Shown: one piece after another, positions 16,039 through 20,729 of the stretch
Position numbering within the stretch: the first letter of the stretch is position 1
Layout: the number at the start of each line of letters is the position of its first letter
Origin: JAXDLW01 sp050998755
GTDB lineage: Bacteria; Chloroflexota; Dormibacteria; DASZGP01
Direction: 5' to 3'
Length of the DNA stretch: 20,729 nucleotides
NCBI GenBank assembly: GCA_050998755.1
Contig: JBPCPW010000048.1
Coordinates: 1 to 20,729 of the forward strand
The notes under the pieces: generated by a model
What the model was told of the DNA's origin: nothing
The model's input: only the letters and a program-made list of their open reading frames with translations
Database searches by the model: none
Translations under genes and position numbers: made by a program

Positions 16039-16205
16039 GTACAGCAACCCGGGCGGCACTCGGTGAACGACAGCGGCACGGGATGTACGCTGAGGACTCT
16101 CGTCCGAACTCAAGCGGACCTCAGCGGCGCTAGGCGAACACAATACTACGCGACCTGTTAACCGCAAGGTTCTCGGTTCGAGTCCGAGCTCCGGAGCCAT
16201 CGTTT
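16039..16205 (+). repeat. Element-end direct repeat, copy 1 (end sequence plus tRNA-Asn 3' half)
   Basis: Matches 19240-19405. The first 18 bases are identical in both (from GTACAGCAACC). About 100 bases of partly diverged sequence follow, sharing blocks such as CAGCGGCACGG, ACGCTGAGG and CGGACCTCAGCGG. The last 46 bases are identical. Interpreted as the right end of an element lying to the left plus the displaced attachment site. Confidence 0.85.
16155..16200 (+). other. Attachment site: 3' half of tRNA-Asn(GUU), copy 1
   Basis: Contains the anticodon loop CTGTTAA (anticodon GTT), the 3' anticodon strand CCGCA, T arm CTCGG-TTCGAGT-CCGAG, acceptor strand CTCCGGA, discriminator G and encoded CCA. 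The D arm and 5' acceptor strand (expected TCCGGAG) are absent upstream, so this is not a functional tRNA gene but a displaced att core. Identical to 19355-19400. Confidence 0.88.
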
Positions 16206-16257
16206 TGAATACGAAATCGGACCGGCGGCGGGCTGGCCCGGTCGCCGTTTTCGACAA

Positions 16258-16290
16258 TGGTCACGCAGTGGTCACGCAATGGTCACGGGA
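16258..16290 (+). repeat. Three tandem 11-base repeats, probable integrase arm-type sites
   Basis: TGGTCACGCAG, TGGTCACGCAA and TGGTCACGGGA stand head to tail between the attachment site and the integrase stop. A similar pair (CGGTCAC, TGGTCAC) occurs at 19458-19474, at the same place relative to the second attachment site. Short direct repeats beside att are typical arm-binding sites of tyrosine integrases. Confidence 0.6.
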
Positions 16291-16291
16291 C

Positions 16292-17240
16292 TCAGGCGGT
16301 CCCATCGATCAGACCGGCGATCCGGTTGGCTGCGTCGCGGTGCATCGGTTGAAGCACATGGGTGTAGGTGTCCAGGGTCACCCTCACGCTGGCGTGGCCC
16401 AGGCGCTCTTGGACTACCTTGGGATTGATCTGGGCCTGAAGCGCGATGGTGGCATGGGTGTGGCGCAGGTCGTGAAGACGGATTCGCGGCAACCCGGCCC
16501 GGACGCCGCGCGCTATAAACTGATGGGTCACCGAGTCAGGATCGCGGGGACGGCCCTTCACGGTACAAAACACAAGGTCGGGGCCGATACCCACTGCGCT
16601 CCGTGCCTCCAGTTCGCTGGCTCGATACGCGGACAGCGCCGCAAGCGTCACTGGGTCGATGAACACGGTTCGCCGACCGGCCGGCGTCTTGGGACTTACA
16701 AGCTCGACCACCGCGCCGTTTCTCACCAGTTGGCGAACCACGACCAGAGTGGCGCGGTCGAAGTCCAGGTCGGACCAACGCAGGCCGAGCAGTTCTCCGC
16801 GGCGCATGCCGGTGCACGCGGCCAGCCGCCACAACGGATAGTCGCGCTCGTCGCTGACCTCGACCAGGAATTGCCGCAGCTCGGCGGGCGACCAGCAGCG
16901 CCCCGCCGACACCACGTGGCCCAAACGATGGCCGCGGTTGCTGGGGTTGTTCGGCAGCATGCCGTCGTCGACAGCTTCGCCGAGCGCCCGATGAAAGGTG
17001 AGGTGGACGTTGTGGACGGCCTTTCTCCTCGGGCCCGGACAACAGCAGGGTCATCGCGGTGCGCGCCTCGCGCCTCGTCGAGAACCCACCCCGCCTGGTC
17101 TGACGCCGGGGAAAGCCGATCGGTGCCGTGTCAACGACGAAGGTCCAGGACAGCGTCCGCCCGCCGCATTGCAGGCAATTCCGTCGGACGACTCTGGCTC
17201 CGCAGTTGCAGCAACGCTTGAATATGATGCCGTGTCTCAT
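16292..17240 (-). pseudogene. Tyrosine site-specific integrase, frameshifted with internal deletion
   Basis: The start ATG 17240 has GGAG upstream. It reads through a zinc-ribbon-like segment (Cys pairs in CCNCG and CLQCG, residues about 11-26) and an arm-binding-like domain (LSWTFVVDTAPIGFPRR, GGFSTRREARTAMTLLLS). The matching sequence then resumes in another frame, at about 17020, with VHNVHLTFHRALGEAVDDG. The change of frame lies between about 17020 and 17037. Relatives have some 75-90 residues of core-binding domain between these points, so a deletion with frameshift is inferred. The catalytic domain is intact: Arg in TGMRRGELLGLRW, Lys in SPKTPAGRR, HDLRHTHA, LGHAS and nucleophile Tyr in DTYTH. 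A 222-residue C-terminal part (ATG 16960) could still be made, but recombination activity is unlikely. Confidence 0.82.
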
Positions 17241-17337
17241 GTGCTCACTCCTGTCGTTGGACGCGGGGTTGCGCCACCGCACAGGATCGGCGCTGTGGAT
17301 CGACGGATCTCATCTCATAAGTCCGCGAAAGTCAAGG

Positions 17338-17350
17338 TATACTGGTCTAA
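17338..17350 (+). promoter_or_regulatory. Candidate leaderless promoter of the AbiE operon
   Basis: TATACT (17338-17343, five of six to TATAAT) is followed after six bases by ATG 17350. Transcription would therefore begin at or next to the start codon. No recognisable -35 or ribosome binding site is present. Confidence 0.5.
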
Positions 17351-17952
17351 TGCATGACAGGAGGGTTGCCCCCGATGTCCGGGGCCTCGAAGCCGACGCG
17401 TACGCCCAGGGCGGCTACTTCGACATGAGTCAGGCCCATGCCCATGGGGTCAGCCGGCAGCTCCTCGATCATTACGTGCGTCAGGGTCGATTCGAGCGGG
17501 TTCGCCGCGGGCTGTACCACCTCCATGGATTTCCGAGCGCAGAGAACGACCAGATGCGTGAAAAGTGGATGGCGGTGGGCACCGACAAGGCGGTGCTCTC
17601 GAATCAAAGCGCACTCGCGCTCCTCGAGCTCAGCGACGTCATTCCTGGCGCGGTGCACCTGCTTGTGCCGCGTCGGCATCGCGGCCTACGTCGGCCACAT
17701 GGTGTCATCATCCACACGCGCCCGGATGACGAGACGCCAGCAATCGTCTGGCGAGATGGCCTGCCGCTTACTGCGCCAGCACAAACGTTGATTGACGTCG
17801 CCGGCGAACTGCAGCCGGAGCAGCTGGTCCTGGCGGTGGAACAGGCGCTGAGGCAGGGGCTCGTTACGCCGAGACAACTCCGGAGCGAGGCTGCTCGCAG
17901 GCACCGGACCGCGGACCTCGAGCAAGCGCTGCACAGGACGCAACGCAAGTGA
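17350..17952 (+). CDS. abiEi: AbiEi-family antitoxin / transcriptional regulator
   Basis: 200 residues. The N-terminal winged-helix part is GYFDMSQAHAHGVSRQLLDHY, then GRFERVRRGLYHL (about residues 21-57), followed by the AbiEi body (TDKAVLSNQSALALLELSD, VHLLVPRRHRGLRRPHGV, GLPLTAPAQTLIDVA). In the AbiE system (type IV toxin-antitoxin and abortive phage resistance) this protein represses its own promoter and counteracts AbiEii without binding it stably. The frame is open upstream to 17128, but that region is the integrase head on the other strand. ATG 17350 is the proper start, likely leaderless. Its TGA overlaps the toxin start by four bases (GTGA). Confidence 0.88.
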   Translation: MHDRRVAPDVRGLEADAYAQGGYFDMSQAHAHGVSRQLLDHYVRQGRFERVRRGLYHLHGFPSAENDQMREKWMAVGTDKAVLSNQSALALLELSDVIPGAVHLLVPRRHRGLRRPHGVIIHTRPDDETPAIVWRDGLPLTAPAQTLIDVAGELQPEQLVLAVEQALRQGLVTPRQLRSEAARRHRTADLEQALHRTQRK

Positions 17953-18881
17953 GGTACGCGACGGCATCGGCTTTCCGCCAGGCGCTTGATGATCGACTCA
18001 AGGCCGAAGCATCAGACACCGGGCACGCGCTGAGCCGGCTACGCAAGCGCGTGGCTTTTGAGCTGTTCCTCCGTCGCCTGATCGCGACGGCGCCGGATCA
18101 TTGGGTGCTCAAAGGAGCGCTCGCCTTGGACTTCCGGCTCAAGGTCGCGAGGTCGACCAAGGACATCGACCTGGGCCGCAGCGACGACGAGCAGGCAGCC
18201 ATCGAAGACATAACGACTGCGCAGCAGGAACCGATGGATGACTTCTTCAACTTCGTTGCGACACGAACCAGTGCATTTGCCGATCAAGATGACGTTGCTG
18301 CGATTCGTTTCCATGTCCGCGCCGAGCTGGCCGGACGCATCTTCGAGCAGTTCACCGTCGACATCGGGTTCTCAGACCAGAGCGGCTGGGTTCCCGATCA
18401 GGTTCAGACGTCGGACCTGTTGTCATTCGCCGGTGTCGTCCCGGCGTCAATCCCTACGATCCCGATCCCGCAGCACCTCGCGGAGAAGGTCCACGCCTAT
18501 ACACGTCTCTACGGCGAGAATGACGAGCCGAGTTCGCGGCCGAAGGATCTGGTGGACATTCTGTTGATCGCCGGCTCCGAAGAGATCAAAGCAACAGAGT
18601 TTCGGGCCGCCCTTGAGCAAACCTTCACTATGCGGAAACGCCAGCCCTTGCCTGCGGCCTTGCCGGCGCCGCCGGTTGGTTGGGCAGCCCCTTATCGTCG
18701 GCTCGCGGTCGAGGTTGGCGTCGAACCAGAGCTTCCCGCTGCCCACGTCGCCGCGGCAGGTTTCGTCGATCCCATTCTCTCCCGCATCTCATCAGCGAGC
18801 TGGCACCCGGAGGCCTGTCGATGGATGAGAATCCGGCCGGGAACAGACAAGACAGCGCGTCAGCTGACCGAACCTGAGTGA
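17949..18881 (+). CDS. abiEii: AbiEii-family nucleotidyltransferase toxin
   Basis: 310 residues. The nucleotidyltransferase motif is LKGALALDFRL (54-64) followed by STKDIDLG with D72-x-D74 for metal binding. Later landmarks are FTVDIGF, then QHLAEKVHAYTRLYGEND with PKDLVDILL, the conserved Lys-Asp block of AbiEii/AbiGii toxins. The family transfers nucleotides to RNA targets such as tRNA and causes growth arrest (family knowledge). Key residues are all present, so it should be functional. Start GTG 17949 overlaps the antitoxin stop, giving coupled expression. It is the main cargo of the 3.2-kb element. Confidence 0.9.
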   Translation: MRYATASAFRQALDDRLKAEASDTGHALSRLRKRVAFELFLRRLIATAPDHWVLKGALALDFRLKVARSTKDIDLGRSDDEQAAIEDITTAQQEPMDDFFNFVATRTSAFADQDDVAAIRFHVRAELAGRIFEQFTVDIGFSDQSGWVPDQVQTSDLLSFAGVVPASIPTIPIPQHLAEKVHAYTRLYGENDEPSSRPKDLVDILLIAGSEEIKATEFRAALEQTFTMRKRQPLPAALPAPPVGWAAPYRRLAVEVGVEPELPAAHVAAAGFVDPILSRISSASWHPEACRWMRIRPGTDKTARQLTEPE

Positions 18882-18897
18882 GAGGGTAAATTGCCCT

Positions 18898-19215
18898 ATG
18901 GGACTGCCCAACGTGGCCGAACTCGACGCCATGATCGCCGAAGCGACGATCGACTGCTACAACGAATCCGAACAGGCCACCGGGTTGTTGACGATGCTCG
19001 ACGCGCACCTTGCGTGTCCGTTCGAGACCACAATCCTCGGGGTCCGGGTGCACGTCGAAAGCGTGGATATTGACGAGAACGACAACATCGTCGCCCTCTG
19101 TGTTCGGGGCGCCCAGCGCCAGGCTATCAGTCTCGCGGACCTCCCGTTGCCCGACCCCCCACCCGATGGCGCGGAGTGGATCTGGGCATACCGGCGCTGG
19201 CTCCACCCAGGCTGA
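18898..19215 (+). CDS. Small CcbP-like (putative calcium-binding) protein
   Basis: 105 residues, acidic: IDCYNESEQATGLLTMLDAHLACPFETTILG, then VDIDENDN and a terminal WIWAYRRWL (segments given in parts: IDCYNESEQATG, LLTMLDAHLACPFETT). This pattern resembles the CcbP calcium-binding family (Calci_bind, first described in cyanobacteria). The acidic positions could bind Ca2+, but this is by resemblance only. It starts 16 bases after the AbiEii stop on the same strand and ends just before the element's right end, so it is either a passenger or a third member of the AbiE operon. The ribosome binding site is weak (GAGAGGG, about 18880-18886). Confidence 0.65.
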   Translation: MGLPNVAELDAMIAEATIDCYNESEQATGLLTMLDAHLACPFETTILGVRVHVESVDIDENDNIVALCVRGAQRQAISLADLPLPDPPPDGAEWIWAYRRWLHPG

Positions 19216-19239
19216 CCAACGCCCGGGCACGCCGATTTT

Positions 19240-19405
19240 GTACAGCAACCCGGGCGGATCTTGGTGGATCGCAGCGGCACGGAATGAACGCTGAGGTTTC
19301 CGTTCCGAGCTCAGACGGACCTCAGCGGACTATGGCGGACACGATACCACAATTCTGTTAACCGCAAGGTTCTCGGTTCGAGTCCGAGCTCCGGAGCCAT
19401 AGTTT
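19240..19405 (+). repeat. Element-end direct repeat, copy 2
   Basis: Counterpart of 16039-16205 and right end of the AbiE element. The end sequence is diverged but alignable with one single-base gap, and the terminal 46 bases are identical. The common order shows that the element on the left and the AbiE element belong to one family. Confidence 0.85.
19355..19400 (+). other. Attachment site: 3' half of tRNA-Asn(GUU), copy 2
   Basis: Same 46 bases as the copy ending at 16200: anticodon loop CTGTTAA through the encoded CCA plus one base. Upstream bases cannot form the D arm or 5' acceptor strand, so it is again a half-tRNA left by integration. Confidence 0.88.
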
Positions 19406-19457
19406 TATATATACGGCGGGCCAATTCTCCGTGTAACAGCGGCCCTGGATCCTGTTA

Positions 19458-19474
19458 CGGTCACCAGTGGTCAC
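19458..19474 (+). repeat. Pair of GGTCAC repeats, relic arm-type sites
   Basis: CGGTCAC (19458-19464) and TGGTCAC (19468-19474), spaced ten bases apart, correspond to the three tandem repeats at 16258-16290. The second provides the stop codon of the integrase remnant on the minus strand. Confidence 0.5.
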
Positions 19475-19557
19475 GGCCAGCCGCATGCCGCGCAGGTGCG
19501 ACCGCGAACGGATCTTCCACAGTGGCGGCAGCGCTTGAACGTCCAACCTTCTCGCAT
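19471..19557 (-). pseudogene. N-terminal remnant of a second tyrosine integrase
   Basis: ATG 19557 follows an intact ribosome binding site GGGAGG and encodes only 28 residues, including FKRCRHCGRSVRGRTCAACG. This lines up with FKRCCNCGARVVRRNCLQCG of the first integrase, so it is the same zinc-ribbon head. The frame then ends in the GGTCAC repeats that normally lie after the integrase gene. Nearly the whole gene has thus been deleted, joining codon 28 to the 3' flank. Confidence 0.7.
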
Positions 19558-19630
19558 GACCGATGACCTCCCATGGGTGGCGTGGAACCCCCAACCGCGG
19601 ATGCGTAATGGAGGTGGTACGTTAGAAGGT

Positions 19631-19876
19631 ATGACCCGCGCGGAACTACATCGCCTGGTTGACGCCCTCCCAGACTCAGCACTGGACCCGGTTGGTGGCC
19701 TGCTCGAGCGCACGCTGGCAGACCCCATGGTCGCGATCCTTGACCAGGGCCCATGGGACGACGAGCCGACCAGTGCAGAAGAGGATGCGGATGCCGCCGA
19801 AGGCCTCGCCGCGTACGAGCGCGGCGAAGGAGTCGCCCTCGTAGATCTGATGCCGAGGTCCGCAGCTGGCGGTTGA
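19631..19876 (+). CDS. Probable antitoxin of a RelE/ParE-type pair
   Basis: 81 residues: MTRAELHRLVDALPDSALDPV and a strongly acidic second half (GPWDDEPTSAEEDADAAEGL), ending VALVDLMPRSAAGG. It resembles the small acidic antitoxins found ahead of RelE-type toxins, with a folded head and a toxin-wrapping acidic tail. The frame is open upstream, but ATG 19631, preceded by GAAGG, is the sensible start. Its last 11 bases overlap the proposed toxin start. No DNA-binding motif is clear, so its autoregulatory role is uncertain. Confidence 0.7.
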   Translation: MTRAELHRLVDALPDSALDPVGGLLERTLADPMVAILDQGPWDDEPTSAEEDADAAEGLAAYERGEGVALVDLMPRSAAGG

Positions 19877-20129
19877 TCCGTCACCGTGGCGGATCGTCGT
19901 TCAGCCCCCCGCCGAGAAAGCGCTCCGTCGCCTCGGTCGAACCGACCGGGAACGGATTATCGTGGCGATCCAGAGACTTCCCCTCGGTGATGTCCGACCC
20001 CTGCGTGGCCATATTCGGCAGTGGCGTCTGAGAGTTGGCGACTGGCGCATCCGTTTCTTCCGGGATGACCAGAATCGGGTGATAGCAGTAATTGCGGTCA
20101 TCGCGCGCGGAGGCGCATACAAGGCGTAG
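19866..20129 (+). CDS. RelE/ParE-family toxin with CTG start proposed
   Basis: The frame encodes WRIVVQPPAEKALRRLGR near the start, then a short helical region (ERIIVAIQRLP). The diagnostic block is LRG, QWRLRVGDWRIRFFRDD, VIAVIAVIARGGAYK, the beta-sheet and C-terminal basic part of RelE/ParE mRNA interferase-type toxins. There is no ATG, GTG or TTG between the upstream TGA (19848) and the conserved Trp codon at 19887. The best start is CTG 19866, six bases after GAGGT (19855-19859), giving 87 residues, the normal family size. It overlaps the antitoxin by 11 bases. GTT 19872 is an alternative. If the start was lost, this is an inactive toxin. Confidence 0.75.
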   Translation: MAVDPSPWRIVVQPPAEKALRRLGRTDRERIIVAIQRLPLGDVRPLRGHIRQWRLRVGDWRIRFFRDDQNRVIAVIAVIARGGAYKA

Positions 20130-20161
20130 ACCGACTGCGGTTTCAGGGCCTATGTGTGCGG

Positions 20162-20174
20162 TACTCTCGACCGG
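20162..20174 (+). promoter_or_regulatory. Candidate leaderless -10 element
   Basis: TACTCT (fits TANNNT) ends six bases before GTG 20174, which lacks a ribosome binding site. Weak on its own; listed because two other genes here show the same spacing. Confidence 0.25.
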
Positions 20175-20434
20175 TGGCGGTCAGACGAAAGCCGGATGTT
20201 AAGGTCCGTCGGCGCGCCGACCTGGCACTAGTCGTGGCGTATCACGAAGCCAGGCTGGCAGACGTCTTGGAGCATGTCCGCGACGGCTTCAAGGCCTATG
20301 GCGCGGGTGACTTGGATGCCTTTGAACTCGATCACGTCATCCGTCAGTACAAGCGGTCTGCCCGGGAACTTTGGGTATTCTGTTCACCAACTCGCAGATC
20401 GCCGCGGCCGTCAGCCATCCCTGGAGCGCAGTGA
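20174..20434 (+). CDS. Small conserved-type hypothetical protein, possibly with replaced C terminus
   Basis: 86 residues, basic N terminus (RRKPDVKVRRRADLALVVAYHE) and helical middle (DVLEHVRDGFKAYGAG, ELDHVIRQYKRSARELW). The part up to about residue 70 looks like a small actinobacterial protein family of unknown function. The remaining tail (SPTRRSPRPSAIPGAQ) is low-complexity, and another frame over the same bases looks more protein-like, so the tail is probably a junction artefact of a deletion. GTG 20156 is an alternative start. Function unknown. Confidence 0.5.
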   Translation: MAVRRKPDVKVRRRADLALVVAYHEARLADVLEHVRDGFKAYGAGDLDAFELDHVIRQYKRSARELWVFCSPTRRSPRPSAIPGAQ

Positions 20435-20493
20435 GCTATAGGCTCCACCAGCTCGGGATCAGACGGGCAGATCGTTGGGCGCGAGAAAGCTGA
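20371..20493 (+). pseudogene. Fragment of a helix-turn-helix protein
   Basis: A 40-residue frame from TTG 20371 reads FTNSQIAAAVSHPWSAVSYR followed by LHQLGIRRADRWARES. The QIAAAV / SAVSYRLHQLGI spacing resembles a helix-turn-helix, and the end looks like a natural C terminus. It overlaps the preceding gene in another frame and has no start signal, so it is best read as the tail of a lost gene. Confidence 0.4.
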
Positions 20494-20729
20494 AGTGATC
20501 TGGCCCGGACCCTCACGGGTACCGACAGTAACGGAGCGGAAGTGGTCGATGACACGCGCTACGGATAATCAAAATTTGAGTAATTCTGTAGTGTTGCCGA
20601 CGCTGTGGAACGCCACGATATTCCCCAGGGGTCGCGCCAACTTATTCCCCACCCCGGGATCCTGTAAATCTCGCCTAGTTTAACCACCTCCTGGGGGCCG
20701 TGGGTGGTTCTGTCACAGAGTCCCCGAAA
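20494..20729. other. Non-coding or decayed end of window with a hairpin
   Basis: No credible gene is seen. The stretch is locally AT-richer (for example around 20565-20590). It ends with the inverted repeat AACCACC (20682-20688) / GGTGGTT (20703-20709), a hairpin with a 14-base loop and no T tract. No further copy of the tRNA-Asn half or element end is present, so the right boundary of the second element is outside the window or lost. Confidence 0.4.

Larger units (their letters stand above)
16201..19400. mobile_element. 3.2-kb tRNA-Asn integrative element carrying AbiE toxin-antitoxin
   Basis: Bounded by two identical 46-base tRNA-Asn 3' halves (at 16155-16200 and 19355-19400). Gene order is tyrosine integrase (minus, next to the left attachment site, now damaged), AbiEi, AbiEii, a small CcbP-like gene, then the right-end sequence. 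This is the standard layout of a small tRNA-targeted genomic island. There are no replication, structural or transfer genes. It appears immobile on its own because the integrase is broken. Confidence 0.8.

Noticed and set aside
16155..16200. Functional tRNA-Asn gene
   Set aside because: Only the anticodon loop to CCA is present here and at 19355-19400. No D arm or 5' acceptor strand can be formed from upstream bases.
16205..17221. 338-codon plus-strand open frame
   Set aside because: It is antisense to the integrase, whose catalytic motifs are unmistakable on the minus strand. The plus-strand peptide has no family features.
17128..17349. N-terminal extension of AbiEi to GTG 17128
   Set aside because: This part is antisense to the integrase head and unlike AbiEi; ATG 17350 has a promoter-like element at leaderless distance.
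20580..20665. DnaA-box-like TTATTCCCC and an AT-rich patch as a replication origin
   Set aside because: The match to the DnaA box is poor and single, there is no iteron cluster, and no replication gene is in the window.
1..20729. CRISPR array
   Set aside because: No series of identical short repeats with regular unique spacers was seen; the only tandem repeat is the 11-base triplet next to att.

Overview
The window looks like chromosomal DNA of a high-GC actinobacterium. The evidence is the strongly GC-biased codon use, frequent GTG/TTG starts, three luciferase-like (LLM) F420-type oxidoreductases, candidate leaderless promoters and actinobacterial-style integrase and AbiE genes. The genus cannot be fixed from the sequence alone.

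Bases 1-14800 hold an uptake-and-oxidation cluster. A lipoprotein substrate-binding protein, an LLM oxidoreductase, two ATPases (LivG- and LivF-like) and one fused LivH-LivM permease form a branched-chain-amino-acid-type (HAAT) ABC importer operon. A GMC oxidoreductase follows on the same strand. A convergent SDR dehydrogenase then faces away from a co-directional pair, an HSL-type alpha/beta hydrolase overlapping a Baeyer-Villiger monooxygenase (BVMO). Next come an ABM-fold monooxygenase and a cupin (minus strand), a SnoaL/NTF2-like protein (plus strand), and two more LLM oxidoreductases (minus strand). Importer, alcohol oxidation (GMC, SDR), ketone-to-ester oxidation (BVMO) and ester hydrolysis make a plausible route for a ketone or cyclic alcohol. 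The substrate is not known.

Bases 14800-16034 are sparse: a possible promoter and palindrome, a TPR protein, and a decayed phospholipase-D-like gene fragment with an in-frame stop.

Bases 16039-20729 are a tandem array of small integrative elements. Two identical 46-bp copies of the 3' half of a tRNA-Asn(GUU) gene lie exactly 3200 bp apart, each preceded by a related end sequence of about 116 bp. The complete element between them carries a damaged tyrosine integrase, an AbiEi/AbiEii toxin-antitoxin pair and a small CcbP-like protein. After the second copy comes a second element, whose integrase is reduced to 28 codons. It carries a RelE/ParE-type toxin-antitoxin pair, the toxin of which lacks a canonical start codon, followed by further small gene remnants. 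The integrases are increasingly decayed from left to right, consistent with successive insertions at an intact tRNA-Asn that should lie left of this window.
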